Part shown: piece by piece, positions 29,530 through 38,579 of the stretch | Position numbering within the stretch: position 1 is the first letter of the stretch | How the letters are laid out: every line of letters begins with the position of its first letter | Source of the DNA: Entomohabitans teleogrylli | Lineage (GTDB): Bacteria; Pseudomonadota; Gammaproteobacteria; Enterobacterales; Enterobacteriaceae | Assembly (NCBI RefSeq): GCF_001484765.1 | Contig: NZ_LLXO01000016.1 | Coordinates: 62,001 to 126,000, forward strand | Direction of reading: 5' to 3' | DNA length: 64,000 nucleotides | Notes under the pieces: generated by a model | What the model was told of the DNA's origin: nothing | Databases searched by the model: none | What the model saw: the letters and a program-made list of their open reading frames with translations, nothing else | Position numbers and translations under genes: made by a program

Positions 29530-29617
29530 GTGAGCTGGATCAAATTCTAAATCAGCAGGTTATTCAATCGATAGTAGCGCGCTGAGCCGGGAAGGCAACC
29601 ATTTTTTGCAAAAAACT

Positions 29618-29647
29618 GTGGCAGCAATCGGTTACGCTCTGTATAAT
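29618..29647 (+). promoter_or_regulatory. guaBA promoter
   Basis: Consensus -10 TATAAT at 29642-29647 with a weak -35 GTGGCA at 29618-29623 (18-bp spacer), 51 bp before guaB. The PurR-like site overlaps it. Confidence 0.6.
29622..29637 (+). promoter_or_regulatory. Candidate PurR operator in the guaB promoter
   Basis: The 16-mer CAGCAATCGGTTACGC matches the PurR consensus ACGCAAACGTTTGCGT at 10 of 16 positions, with the central CG kept. It lies in the spacer just upstream of the guaB -10. PurR repression of guaBA is known in E. coli; occupancy here is inferred. Confidence 0.5.
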
Positions 29648-29698
29648 GCCGCGGCAATATTTTATCTGTTCTCTTTCACCCCAGGTTGAGATATTGCC

Positions 29699-31165
29699 AT
29701 GCTACGTATCGCTAAAGAAGCCCTGACGTTTGACGACGTTCTCCTTGTTCCCGCTCACTCCACTGTTCTGCCGAACACTGCCGATCTCAGCACCCAGCTG
29801 ACCAAAACCATTCGCCTGAATATTCCGGTTCTCTCCGCGGCGATGGATACCGTTACTGAAGCGCGGCTGGCGATTGCGCTGGCTCAGGAGGGCGGCATCG
29901 GTTTTATCCATAAAAACATGTCTATTGAGCGCCAGGCGGAAGAAGTCCGTCGGGTGAAAAAGCATGAGTCTGGCGTGGTGACCGATCCGCAGACGGTATC
30001 TCCCACCACTACTCTGCGTGAAGTGAGAGAGCTGACCGAGCGCAATGGCTTTGCCGGCTACCCGGTCATTGCCAATGATAATGAACTGGTTGGGATTATC
30101 ACCGGCCGCGACGTGCGCTTTGTTACCGATCTCGACCAGCCGGTCAGCGTTTATATGACCCCGAAAGAGCGCCTGGTCACCGTACGTGAAGGCGAAGCGC
30201 GTGATGTGGTGCTGGCGAAAATGCATGAGAAGCGCGTTGAAAAAGCGCTGGTCGTGGATGACCAGTTCCATCTGCTGGGGATGATCACGGTGAAAGATTT
30301 CCAGAAAGCAGAGCGTAAACCGAATTCCTGTAAAGACGAACAGGGGCGTCTGCGGGTTGGGGCCGCGGTTGGCGCCGGCGCCGGCAACGAAGAGCGTATC
30401 GATGCGTTGGTCGCCGCCGGCGTGGACGTGCTGTTGATCGACTCGTCCCACGGTCATTCTGAAGGCGTGCTGCAGCGTATTCGCGAAACCCGCGCCAAAT
30501 ATCCGGATCTGCAAATTATCGGCGGTAACGTGGCGACGGGCGCCGGCGCTCGTGCGCTGGCCGAGGCTGGCGTCAGCGCGGTGAAAGTGGGTATTGGCCC
30601 GGGCTCTATCTGTACTACCCGTATTGTTACCGGGGTTGGTGTTCCGCAAATTACCGCCGTTTCCGATGCGGTGGAAGCGCTGGAAGGTACCGGTATTCCG
30701 GTTATCGCCGACGGTGGTATCCGCTTCTCCGGCGATATCGCCAAGGCGATTGCCGCCGGGGCAAGCGTGGTTATGGTGGGGTCAATGCTGGCCGGTACCG
30801 AAGAATCTCCGGGTGAAATTGAGCTCTACCAGGGACGTTCTTACAAATCCTATCGCGGCATGGGCTCGCTGGGCGCGATGTCCAAAGGCTCTTCCGACCG
30901 TTATTTCCAGAGCGACAATGCGGCGGACAAACTGGTGCCGGAAGGGATCGAGGGCCGGGTGGCGTATAAAGGCCGTCTGAAAGAGATTATCCATCAGCAA
31001 ATGGGCGGTCTGCGCTCCTGTATGGGTCTGACCGGCTGTGGTACTATCGACGAGCTGCGTACGAAGGCTGAATTTGTGCGCATCAGCGGTGCGGGTATCC
31101 AGGAAAGCCACGTCCACGACGTGACGATCACCAAAGAGTCGCCCAACTACCGCCTGGGCTCCTGA
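29699..31165 (+). CDS. guaB: IMP dehydrogenase
   Basis: Oxidises IMP to XMP with NAD, the first committed step to GMP. The 488 residues equal E. coli. The TIM barrel is interrupted by a CBS-domain pair (about 93-205). The catalytic cysteine is C305 in GPGSICTTR; the flap segment with [16 protein letters not shown] is intact. Followed by guaA after 68 bp with a hairpin in between, the conserved guaBA operon. Confidence 0.98.
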   Translation: MLRIAKEALTFDDVLLVPAHSTVLPNTADLSTQLTKTIRLNIPVLSAAMDTVTEARLAIALAQEGGIGFIHKNMSIERQAEEVRRVKKHESGVVTDPQTVSPTTTLREVRELTERNGFAGYPVIANDNELVGIITGRDVRFVTDLDQPVSVYMTPKERLVTVREGEARDVVLAKMHEKRVEKALVVDDQFHLLGMITVKDFQKAERKPNSCKDEQGRLRVGAAVGAGAGNEERIDALVAAGVDVLLIDSSHGHSEGVLQRIRETRAKYPDLQIIGGNVATGAGARALAEAGVSAVKVGIGPGSICTTRIVTGVGVPQITAVSDAVEALEGTGIPVIADGGIRFSGDIAKAIAAGASVVMVGSMLAGTEESPGEIELYQGRSYKSYRGMGSLGAMSKGSSDRYFQSDNAADKLVPEGIEGRVAYKGRLKEIIHQQMGGLRSCMGLTGCGTIDELRTKAEFVRISGAGIQESHVHDVTITKESPNYRLGS

Positions 31166-31172
31166 TTTTCTT

Positions 31173-31193
31173 CGCCCGACCTTGTGTCGGGCG
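31173..31193 (+). repeat. Stem-loop between guaB and guaA
   Basis: Perfect stem CGCCCGAC (31173-31180) / GTCGGGCG (31186-31193), CTTGT loop, then an interrupted T-rich run (ATTTATTTC). It may act as an attenuator or stabiliser inside the guaBA transcript. Confidence 0.6.
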
Positions 31194-31233
31194 ATTTATT
31201 TCATCTGTTTCATTTGCCTCGGAATTAGCGTCA

Positions 31234-32811
31234 ATGACGGAAAACATTCATAAACATCGCATCCTGATTCTTGATTTTGGTTCTCAGTACACACAGTTGG
31301 TTGCCCGCCGCGTTCGCGAACTGGGTGTCTATTGCGAACTATGGGCATGGGATGTCACCGAAGCTCAAATCCGTGAGTTTAACCCCAGCGGGATCATCCT
31401 GTCTGGCGGTCCGGAAAGTACCACCGAACAAAATAGCCCGCGCGCGCCGCAGTATGTATTTGAAGCCGGCGTACCGGTGCTGGGCGTGTGCTACGGCATG
31501 CAGACGATGGCGATGCAGCTTGGCGGCCATGTTGAAGGTTCCAGCGAACGCGAGTTCGGCTATGCGCAGGTTGAAGTGACCAGCGACAGCGCGCTGGTGC
31601 GCGGCATTGAAGACGCGCTGAGCAAAGCCGGCAAACCGTTGCTTGATGTCTGGATGAGCCATGGCGATAAAGTTACCGCCATTCCGTCCGATTTCGTGAC
31701 CGTTGCCAGCACTGAAACCTGCCCGTTCGCCATTATGGCGAACGAAGAGAAACGTTTTTACGGCGTGCAGTTTCATCCGGAAGTGACCCACACCCGCCAG
31801 GGTTTGCGCCTGCTGGAGCGTTTTGTGCGCGATATCTGCCAGTGCGAAGCGCTGTGGACGCCGGCTAAAATCATTGATGATGCGGTAGAGCGTATTCGCC
31901 AGCAGGTGGGTAGCGACAAAGTGATCCTCGGTCTGTCCGGCGGAGTGGACTCTTCGGTGACCGCGATGTTGCTGCACCGCGCCATCGGCGATCGCCTGAC
32001 CTGCGTGTTTGTCGACAACGGTCTGCTGCGCCTTAATGAAGCTGAGCAGGTAATGGAAATGTTCGGCGATCACTTTGGCCTGAACATTGTCCACGTACCG
32101 GCGGAAGGGCGTTTTCTGGATGCGCTGGCCGGGATTGCCGATCCGGAAGCCAAGCGTAAAACCATTGGTCGGGTATTTGTGGAAGTGTTCGATGAAGAAG
32201 CCCTGAAGCTGGAAGAGGTGAAGTGGCTGGCGCAGGGGACTATCTACCCGGACGTGATCGAGTCAGCAGCTTCAGCGACCGGTAAGGCGCACGTCATCAA
32301 GTCCCACCATAACGTCGGCGGTTTGCCGAAAGAGATGAAGATGGGGCTGGTGGAGCCGCTGAAAGAGTTGTTCAAAGATGAAGTGCGTAAGATCGGTCTG
32401 GAGCTGGGCCTGCCGTACGACATGCTGTACCGCCACCCGTTCCCGGGGCCGGGTCTCGGCGTGCGCGTGCTGGGAGAAGTGAAGAAAGAGTACTGCGATC
32501 TGCTGCGTCGTGCCGACGCTATCTTTATCGAAGAACTGCGTAAAGCGGATCTGTACGACAAAGTCAGCCAGGCGTTCACCGTATTCCTGCCGGTGCGCTC
32601 CGTTGGTGTGATGGGCGATGGCCGTAAGTACGACTGGGTGGTATCTCTGCGCGCAGTAGAAACCATCGACTTTATGACCGCCCACTGGGCGCACCTGCCG
32701 TATGACTTCCTGGGGCGCGTTTCCAACCGCATTATCAATGAGGTGAACGGCATTTCCCGTGTGGTGTATGACATCAGCGGTAAACCGCCGGCGACCATTG
32801 AGTGGGAGTGA
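31234..32811 (+). CDS. guaA: GMP synthase (glutamine-hydrolysing)
   Basis: Converts XMP to GMP using glutamine amide nitrogen and ATP. The 525 residues equal E. coli. Class I amidotransferase domain (about 1-205): nucleophile C86 in GVCYGMQ and the His/Glu pair in VQFHPEVTH. The ATP pyrophosphatase domain carries the P-loop SGGVDSS near 235, followed by the dimerisation domain ending PATIEWE. The 3' end of guaA is a known integration site for genomic islands; an accessory block does follow here. Confidence 0.98.
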   Translation: MTENIHKHRILILDFGSQYTQLVARRVRELGVYCELWAWDVTEAQIREFNPSGIILSGGPESTTEQNSPRAPQYVFEAGVPVLGVCYGMQTMAMQLGGHVEGSSEREFGYAQVEVTSDSALVRGIEDALSKAGKPLLDVWMSHGDKVTAIPSDFVTVASTETCPFAIMANEEKRFYGVQFHPEVTHTRQGLRLLERFVRDICQCEALWTPAKIIDDAVERIRQQVGSDKVILGLSGGVDSSVTAMLLHRAIGDRLTCVFVDNGLLRLNEAEQVMEMFGDHFGLNIVHVPAEGRFLDALAGIADPEAKRKTIGRVFVEVFDEEALKLEEVKWLAQGTIYPDVIESAASATGKAHVIKSHHNVGGLPKEMKMGLVEPLKELFKDEVRKIGLELGLPYDMLYRHPFPGPGLGVRVLGEVKKEYCDLLRRADAIFIEELRKADLYDKVSQAFTVFLPVRSVGVMGDGRKYDWVVSLRAVETIDFMTAHWAHLPYDFLGRVSNRIINEVNGISRVVYDISGKPPATIEWE

Positions 32812-33070
32812 TCTAAGATAGCCTCACGCTGTCTCAGGCGATATCACCAACCCGTTTAAACGCAGTGCCTGCAAGGGTTTAGGGGTGACATGCGGTGTCA
32901 CCTCGTCTCACCAAATCTCGCGCATTTTAACGGTACGGATGATGGTATAGTCAGAGGCGGTGTGAAAAGCCACCCATTGTACCGTCAGACCCTCTGACGG
33001 TATCAAGCGGCAAAACCATACTACGGATCTGGCAACAGCCTGCACGTAAAAGCAGTAAAACACCGCTATT
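32812..33070. other. Intergenic region after guaA with inverted repeats
   Basis: No gene. Two perfect inverted repeats are visible: GGTGACA/TGTCACC (near 32884-32902) and TACCGTCAGA/TCTGACGGTA (32980-33002, 3-nt loop). The composition and position just after guaA recall the border of a past integration event, but no integrase gene or repeat of the guaA end is seen. Confidence 0.5.
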
Positions 33071-33094
33071 AGCCCGCGTCACTGCGGGCTTTTT
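33071..33094 (+). terminator. Rho-independent terminator downstream of guaA
   Basis: Stem AGCCCGC (33071-33077) / GCGGGCT (33084-33090), GTCACT loop, then T run. Placed 260 bp after guaA, it ends transcription through the intergenic repeats. Confidence 0.8.
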
Positions 33095-33134
33095 ATCATT
33101 CCTCTGACGTGTATATTTATACCTACTCACTCAT

Positions 33135-34325
33135 TCAGGCGCGGGCTTCCTTCAGTAGTTGCTGAATGACTTGTTCCTGATTGTCATAGTCCTGTTCGCC
33201 AAAATGGCTGTAACGCAGTTTGCCATGGACATCAAAAATGTACTGCGCCGGCCAGTACTGGTTGGCGAACCGGTTCCAGATGGCATAGTTATTATCGGCG
33301 ACCACCGGGTAGGGCAGTTGCCAGTCACTAATGGCTTTGGCTACCGCGTCGGGATTACGCTCCCACGGATATTCCGGGGTATGCACCCCCAACACCACCA
33401 GTCCATCCGCCCGGTATTTGTTGGTCAGCTCACGCACGTGCGGCAGGGTGTGCTGGCAGTTAATGCAGTCGAAGGTCCAGAAATCCACCAGGACCACTTT
33501 ACCTTTCAGCGCGGCGTTGCTCAGCGGTACGCTGTTAAACCAGTGGGTTCCCCCCGCCAGTGAGGGCATGGCGCTGGTGGTTTGCGGTTCAACCACCAGT
33601 TGCGGTTGTACACCAGGACGCTGTAGCGACAGACGCTGACTGAGATACAGTTCCAGGTTCTGCGCGAAGGCCGGCGCGCTTTGCAACACGCTTTGTGAGC
33701 CGGAAGCAATCAATACCACCGATGCCAGCATTAATCCCCCGGCGAGCTGGCGCAGACGCGCTGTGATGACCAGACCCGGGCGCAGCCGCGCCACCACACC
33801 GCGACCCGCCGCCCACAGCAGGACCAGCATCAGCGCGCAACCGCTGCCATAGGCGACAAGCAACAGGCCGACGGAAACCGGTGCCTGACCGCTCACCGCC
33901 AGACTGAGGATCGCCCCGAGCACCGGGCCAGCGCAGGGCGACCACAGCAGGCCTATCGCCATACCTGCCAGCAGGGCCGGGAGCAGTCCGCGACGGCGGT
34001 TGCTGGCGTCATTGAGACGGTTACCCAGCGCCACCAGCGGCGTGCTAATGAATTGCGCCACCCGGGTGGACAGCAGCGCCAGCGCACTGAGCGTCAGGAA
34101 AGCCAGCGCCAGCCAGCGGCCAACGGTGGTGACGCCGGCCGCCCAGTGGCTGGTAACCGAAACCAGTAGCGCGACGGCGGTAAACACCATCACCATTCCG
34201 GTGAGCAGCGCCGCCAGTTGGCCTGTTTTACCGCGGACGCTGGCAAAAACCAGAGGAATAACCGGCAGGGTACAGGGGCTAAGCAGCGTCAGCATGCCGG
34301 CTAAAAAAGCGATTATCAGCGACAT
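33135..34325 (-). CDS. DipZ-like cytochrome c biogenesis / thiol-disulfide protein (CcdA plus TlpA domains)
   Basis: 396 residues. The first ~215 residues form a CcdA/DsbD-type membrane domain with the paired cysteines C18 (LSPCTLP) and C131 (WSPCAGP) that carry electrons across the membrane. A linker leads to a periplasmic thioredoxin/TlpA-like domain (about 255-396) with active site C287-I-N-C290 after FWTFD. This two-domain layout is that of DipZ. Expected role: passing reducing power from cytoplasmic thioredoxin to periplasmic thiols. It lies downstream of a YhcN-family gene and a two-component system on the same strand. Confidence 0.87.
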   Translation of the reverse strand: MSLIIAFLAGMLTLLSPCTLPVIPLVFASVRGKTGQLAALLTGMVMVFTAVALLVSVTSHWAAGVTTVGRWLALAFLTLSALALLSTRVAQFISTPLVALGNRLNDASNRRRGLLPALLAGMAIGLLWSPCAGPVLGAILSLAVSGQAPVSVGLLLVAYGSGCALMLVLLWAAGRGVVARLRPGLVITARLRQLAGGLMLASVVLIASGSQSVLQSAPAFAQNLELYLSQRLSLQRPGVQPQLVVEPQTTSAMPSLAGGTHWFNSVPLSNAALKGKVVLVDFWTFDCINCQHTLPHVRELTNKYRADGLVVLGVHTPEYPWERNPDAVAKAISDWQLPYPVVADNNYAIWNRFANQYWPAQYIFDVHGKLRYSHFGEQDYDNQEQVIQQLLKEARA

Positions 34326-34354
34326 AAGTATGGGTTCCTGTTGATTGAGTGACG

Positions 34355-34397
34355 GCCAGCCGCATCAGTTGCCCGGCGGTAACCCGGCGCGGCTGGC
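34355..34397. repeat. Inverted repeat between the YhcN-like and DipZ-like genes
   Basis: Perfect stem GCCAGCCGC (34355-34363) / GCGGCTGGC (34389-34397) with further GC pairing inside. No T run on the minus strand. It may limit readthrough between the two genes. Confidence 0.4.
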
Positions 34398-34430
34398 GCT
34401 ATGGCTGAGGAGCCAGTGGGCGCGACGCTT

Positions 34431-34688
34431 TCAGCGATAGATATCCGCGCTGCCGGAGAGGATGTTGTTGCCGTCGACGGAAATAATGCGCAGCGCGCTG
34501 GCGCCTTTTTTCTGCGCTTTTGCCTGTAAGTGACTTTCCAGTTCTGACAACGAAACCGCACCGCTGCTGTCGGAGACGGTGCCGATTTTATGCAGGCCAT
34601 CGACATGCTCCACTTCCTGGACGGCGAAGGAAGAAGCAGAAGCGCAAACGCTGGTAACGGTAAGTACGGCAAGCAGGAACTTTTTCAT
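34431..34688 (-). CDS. YhcN/BhsA-family (DUF1471) periplasmic protein
   Basis: 85 residues with a signal peptide (MKKFLLAVLTVTSVCASASSFA), then a small alpha/beta domain containing the DUF1471 pattern: hydrophobic IGTVSDSSGAVSLSELESHL helix and the KKGASALRIISVDGNN strand pair, ending GSADIYR. Members such as BhsA, McbA and YhcN answer envelope, acid, peroxide or biofilm stress. ATG with a GAGG site at moderate distance. It lies 147 bp after the sensor kinase gene and has its own upstream direct-repeat motif. Confidence 0.88.
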   Translation of the reverse strand: MKKFLLAVLTVTSVCASASSFAVQEVEHVDGLHKIGTVSDSSGAVSLSELESHLQAKAQKKGASALRIISVDGNNILSGSADIYR

Positions 34689-34824
34689 AAGCGACCTCGT
34701 AAACAGAATCAGGGAGACGGGTAACTGCCTTATCCGGCAGTGAGGCCATTACACCTGCCTGATGTGTTCACGACGTGTCCGAACCCCTGCGGATTTGTCA
34801 GTCTCCGTGTGCGCAGGGGGAGCA

Positions 34825-34840
34825 GATACATAAAGCTACA
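34825..34840 (-). promoter_or_regulatory. Direct-repeat motif upstream of the YhcN-like gene
   Basis: Plus-strand GATACATAAAGCTACA: two hexamers GATACA and GCTACA spaced 4 bp (10-bp period), at the 3' end of the kinase gene and 137 bp before the DUF1471 start. It matches 13 of 16 bases of the motif at 38709-38724. The 10-bp period fits binding by OmpR-type regulators; this is inference. Confidence 0.4.
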
Positions 34841-36146
34841 ATGACTTCTCGCGCAGGGTAATACGTGCGTCAAGGCCGCCCTGCGGCTGGTTGCTGAGGG
34901 TTAAAGTGCCCGCCATCTGGCTAATCAATTGCGAGGCGATCGCCAGGCCGAGTCCGGTGCCCCCGGTGTGGCGGTTACGTGAGGTTTCCACGCGGTAAAA
35001 GGGTTCCACCACGGCCTGTAGTTCGCTTTCCGGGATCCCCGGTCCATTGTCGCGGATGTGCAATTCCACATGGCCCTGCTGCGGCGCGCTGAGGGTGATC
35101 TGCGCCGCGCCGGCGAATTTCAGCGCGTTATCGATGAGGTTAGTCATAATGCGCCGTAATGCCTGCGGACGTACCGCGAAACGATCGTCGCCGTGACAGG
35201 GCAGGAAGCTGACCGCTTTACCAATATCCTGATAGTCGCAGGCGATGCTGTCGAAAAACGCGTTCAGGCTGACAGTCTGGCGTTTCTCCTCCAGTACCTG
35301 CGCCGAGCGGGCAAAAGCAATTCCCTCGCGCACCAGCCGGCTCATATTGTCTAAATCGGCCAGCAGCTTGTCGCGCAGCTCCGGCTGTTCTGACATTTCC
35401 AGGCGTAGTTTCATGCGGGTGATCGGCGTTTGCAGATCGTGTGAGATGGCGGCGAGGATCTGCGCTCGCTCTTTCAGGTACGCCTGAATGCGCATCTGCA
35501 TGGCATTGAAGGCCCGGGCCGCCTGCTGTACCTCTTTCGGACCGCTTTCCGGCAGGGTCAGCGTCGCGCCCGATGTCGGTTCCAGCGCCTCCACGGCCTC
35601 GGTAAAGCGGATAAAAGGCCGCACTACCTGGCGTACCGCCAGCCAGGCGCAACACAGCAATAACAGCAACTGGCCGATTAACACGACCGGCAACCAGCGG
35701 GCGATAGCCGGCATCCGCGGCCACAGGTCGAGAGTTAACGGCGCGCCGTCGTGCAGTGTCAGATGGACCTGAATATGTTCGCGCGGACCCGCAATCGCGC
35801 TGATACTCATTTGGTAGCGGCCGCCAAGGGTTTCCTGCAATGAGCGTACCGCATCGCGCGAGCGCCAACTGGTGGGATACGGGCCAGCCATCCCCCGGGA
35901 CAGAGAATAGCTATAATTGCCGCGCGCCAGCTTATCCAGCCACTGCGGGCGTTCTTCCGGCGGCAGGCGATCGAGGATCGCCACGCTGGTTGCCACGTCG
36001 TATTCCAGATTACCCAGCATCACGTTTTTGGCGCTGCTCATCCGCTCAAGCATCAGGCTGGCCAGCGTCATACCGTTAGCCAGCAGCAGGCCGAGCAGCA
36101 CAATCAGCAGCAAACGCGATAGCAGCGAGCGCGGCCACAGGGTCAT
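34836..36146 (-). CDS. Sensor histidine kinase, EnvZ-like class
   Basis: 436 residues: membrane helix 1 at about 11-33, periplasmic sensor loop 34-150, membrane helix 2 at 151-171, HAMP linker, then the dimerisation domain with phospho-accepting H236 in ISHDLQTP. The ATPase domain follows with N box NLIDNALKF, G1 DNGPGIPES and G2 GGTGLGLAIASQL. The ATG overlaps the regulator stop by 4 bp (ATGA), so the two are translationally coupled. The stimulus is unknown; the neighbours suggest envelope redox or membrane stress. Confidence 0.93.
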   Translation of the reverse strand: MTLWPRSLLSRLLLIVLLGLLLANGMTLASLMLERMSSAKNVMLGNLEYDVATSVAILDRLPPEERPQWLDKLARGNYSYSLSRGMAGPYPTSWRSRDAVRSLQETLGGRYQMSISAIAGPREHIQVHLTLHDGAPLTLDLWPRMPAIARWLPVVLIGQLLLLLCCAWLAVRQVVRPFIRFTEAVEALEPTSGATLTLPESGPKEVQQAARAFNAMQMRIQAYLKERAQILAAISHDLQTPITRMKLRLEMSEQPELRDKLLADLDNMSRLVREGIAFARSAQVLEEKRQTVSLNAFFDSIACDYQDIGKAVSFLPCHGDDRFAVRPQALRRIMTNLIDNALKFAGAAQITLSAPQQGHVELHIRDNGPGIPESELQAVVEPFYRVETSRNRHTGGTGLGLAIASQLISQMAGTLTLSNQPQGGLDARITLREKSL

Positions 36147-36883
36147 GAGTTAGCCTCTTTGATGATAACCGGCGCGGCGAGGACATAGCCTTCGCTGCGT
36201 ACCGTTTTGATATAGGCAGGTTCGCGCGCGTCTTCGCGCAGCCGCTGGCGCAGGCGACTCACCAGCAGGTCGATAGAACGCTCAAACAGTTCGGCATCGC
36301 GCCCCTGGGTCAGGTTGAGTAGCTGGTCGCGCGACAATACCCGCTGCGGATGATCGAGGAACACGCGCAGCAGCCGGTATTCAGCGCCGCTCAGCGCCAC
36401 AATCGTCGCATCATGATCCAGCAGATGGCGTGCCGAAGTGTCTAATTGCCAGTCGCCGAAGGCGATAATTCTGCCGGCCTCGGTCACCTGAAGGTTTGGC
36501 GGCAGCGCCCGGGTGCGGCGCAGAATCGCTTTGATACGCGCCAGCAACTCCCGGGCGACAAAAGGTTTCACCAGATAGTCGTCGGCGCCCATTTCCAGCC
36601 CGAGAATGCGGTCGGTATCTTCACTGCGCGCGGTGAGCATTAGTATCGGCAGATTACGCTGAGTATCGCTGCGCAACTGGCGGCACAGCGTCAGACCGTC
36701 ATCTCCCGGCATCATAATGTCCAGCACCACCAGATCGATGTGGTTGTTGGTCAGTACGGCGCGCATCTCCCGGCCATTGGCGACGGCGCTGGCGCGATAA
36801 CCGGATTTAATCAGATAGTCGGTGATGAGCTCGCGGATGTCGCGATCGTCATCGACGACAAGGATGTGATCAATATGCTCCAA
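36143..36883 (-). CDS. OmpR-family response regulator
   Basis: From TTG at 36883 the product has 246 residues beginning MEHIDHILVVDDDRD. GGAGG stands 5 bp before this TTG, which is better supported than an upstream in-frame TTG at 36916; there is no usable ATG. The receiver domain has the acidic pair D11-D12, phospho-acceptor D55 in VVLDIMMPG and K105-type lysine in LVKPF. The winged-helix DNA-binding domain (about 140-240) ends with KTVRSEGYVL. Partner of the following kinase. Confidence 0.93.
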   Translation of the reverse strand: MEHIDHILVVDDDRDIRELITDYLIKSGYRASAVANGREMRAVLTNNHIDLVVLDIMMPGDDGLTLCRQLRSDTQRNLPILMLTARSEDTDRILGLEMGADDYLVKPFVARELLARIKAILRRTRALPPNLQVTEAGRIIAFGDWQLDTSARHLLDHDATIVALSGAEYRLLRVFLDHPQRVLSRDQLLNLTQGRDAELFERSIDLLVSRLRQRLREDAREPAYIKTVRSEGYVLAAPVIIKEANS

Positions 36884-36978
36884 ATGGTCCTCCGGCGTGC
36901 GGATGATAAACAACAAATTGAGACAGACCGGCGCAGGTGATCCGGTCTGCCTCGCTGGTCGCGGTTGGGCAACGCCGT

Positions 36979-37974
36979 TTACATTGCCGCGGCATCCACC
37001 ACCGCTTTAACAAAATCCTGCGGATCTTCTGCCGGCGGGTTATGGCCGATATTGCCGCTGAATGTCCGGTGTTCATATTTGCCGCTGAATTTCGCCCGAT
37101 AGCTTTCCGGGGCCGGATGCGGCGCGCCGTTGTTATCCCCTTCAATGGTGATGGTCGGAACGCTGATTACCGGCAGAGCGGCCAGTTTTTTCTCAAAGGC
37201 ATCATAGCGTCGCTCGCCGTTTTCCAGTCCCAGGCGCCAGCGATAGTTACTGACGGTGACCGCGACGTGGTCGGGATTATCCAGCGCTGCGGCGCTTTGA
37301 TTGAACGTCGCGTCGCTGAACTTCCAGCCCGGCGAGGCCAGTTGCCAGATAAGTCTGGCGAAATCATGGGTATTTTTACTGTAGCCTTCGCGGCCGCGTT
37401 CGGTGGCGAAATAGAATTGGTACCACCACTGCAATTCCGCTTTCGGCGCTAGCGGTTTCTTGCCGGCTTCCTGGCTGCCAATTAGATAGCCGCTGACCGA
37501 TACCAGAGATTTCACGCGCTCCGGCCACAGTGCCGCCACAATGTCAGCGGTACGCGCCCCCCAGTCAAAACCGGCGAAAACCGCTTGTTTAATCCCCAGC
37601 GCATCCATCAGCGCGACGGTATCTTCGGCCAGCGCTGATGGCTGACCGTTGCGCGGCGTATCGGCGGAGAGGAAGCGCGTATTGCCGTAGCCGCGCAGGT
37701 AAGGCACGATGACGCGATAACCTTTCGCCGCCAGCTGTGGCGCGACGCTGGCATAACTATTGATATCGTAGGGCCAGCCGTGCAACAGAATCACCGCTTC
37801 GCCGTCGCGCGGACCAATATCAACATAGCCAACATTTAGCACGCCGGCATTAATCTGCCGGACCTCTTTAAATGCCGCCGCATAGTCTTCAATGCTTTGG
37901 GCGGCCAGAGCCGTATTGCCTGCCGAGGCCAGTATCAGCGCTGCCAGCATGGATTTTCGCGTGATCATTTTCAT
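36979..37974 (-). CDS. Exported alpha/beta hydrolase, epoxide-hydrolase-like
   Basis: 331 residues from ATG 37974 (AAGGA 6 bp upstream; a longer GTG start at 37992 has no support). Signal peptide MKMITRKSMLAALILASAGNTALA predicts export to the periplasm. The HGWP oxyanion motif (about 65-68), the nucleophile D137 in GFDWGAR, and the C-terminal H311 in GNIGHNPP fit epoxide hydrolases or haloalkane dehalogenases, which use Asp rather than Ser. The natural substrate is unknown. It lies just upstream of the regulator gene, same strand. Confidence 0.82.
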   Translation of the reverse strand: MKMITRKSMLAALILASAGNTALAAQSIEDYAAAFKEVRQINAGVLNVGYVDIGPRDGEAVILLHGWPYDINSYASVAPQLAAKGYRVIVPYLRGYGNTRFLSADTPRNGQPSALAEDTVALMDALGIKQAVFAGFDWGARTADIVAALWPERVKSLVSVSGYLIGSQEAGKKPLAPKAELQWWYQFYFATERGREGYSKNTHDFARLIWQLASPGWKFSDATFNQSAAALDNPDHVAVTVSNYRWRLGLENGERRYDAFEKKLAALPVISVPTITIEGDNNGAPHPAPESYRAKFSGKYEHRTFSGNIGHNPPAEDPQDFVKAVVDAAAM

Positions 37975-38087
37975 TTGTTTTCCTTGAGACACAGAGTGAA
38001 GTAGGCGTTTGTTGCGCAGCGGCCAACGTCATCCGTAAGCAGCGGCGAACTCATCGGGTAAATCGTTAAGCAAGCTGTACTGACCGT

Positions 38088-38579
38088 TTATTGACGCACG
38101 GCCTGCGGATGCGCGTCGTGTGCGGCTGGCTCGTGAGGGGGGACGGTGAATTCCACGGTTTTACTATCGAGAGGTTTATGGGTGGGATCGGCCAGAGTGA
38201 TGGTGACTTTATGTTTGCCGGCGGGTAACCCGACCAGAATCACCGGCTCTCCGCTGGCATCCGCCCAGTGCCAGGGATTGTCGTCGACAATGACATGAAT
38301 ATGGCCGATACGCGGGGTGACCCTGAGCGCCTCGGGGCCGAAAACCGGTTCGATGCGCAGATTCTCCGCCCGATACTGAATAAACACCGCGCCTTTGCGC
38401 AGCGGGCCGGCCAGCGGCGGATCGACAATCAGCCTGGCCGGCGGCTGGGGATGGTCGGGCGGCGCGACGGCGGCAGGGCCGAGCACATCAGCGGCGCTAA
38501 GTTGGTTGAGCTTTTCTGCCCAGGCGCAGGTTGCAGAGGTAAAAATGAGCAGCGGTATCAGTAACAGTTTACGTAGCAT
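38088..38579 (-). CDS. DUF6130-like exported protein of unknown function
   Basis: 163 residues from ATG 38579, with GAGGAGA 8 bp upstream; an in-frame extension to 38666 is not needed. Signal peptide MLRKLLLIPLLIFTSATCAWA. The mature part is one beta-rich domain with the conserved RIGHIHVIVDDNPWHWADAS segment and ADPTHKPLDSKTVEFTVP, and a His-rich tail (HEPAAHDAHPQ) that could bind metal. The pattern resembles what I remember of DUF6130 proteins; no activity is known. The epoxide-hydrolase-like gene follows after 113 bp, probably in the same transcript. Confidence 0.72.
   Translation of the reverse strand: MLRKLLLIPLLIFTSATCAWAEKLNQLSAADVLGPAAVAPPDHPQPPARLIVDPPLAGPLRKGAVFIQYRAENLRIEPVFGPEALRVTPRIGHIHVIVDDNPWHWADASGEPVILVGLPAGKHKVTITLADPTHKPLDSKTVEFTVPPHEPAAHDAHPQAVRQ

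Noticed and set aside
29595-29610. GGCAACCATTTTTTGC before guaB as a PurR site
   Set aside because: Central CG step is lost; the site at 29622 is better placed and keeps the core.
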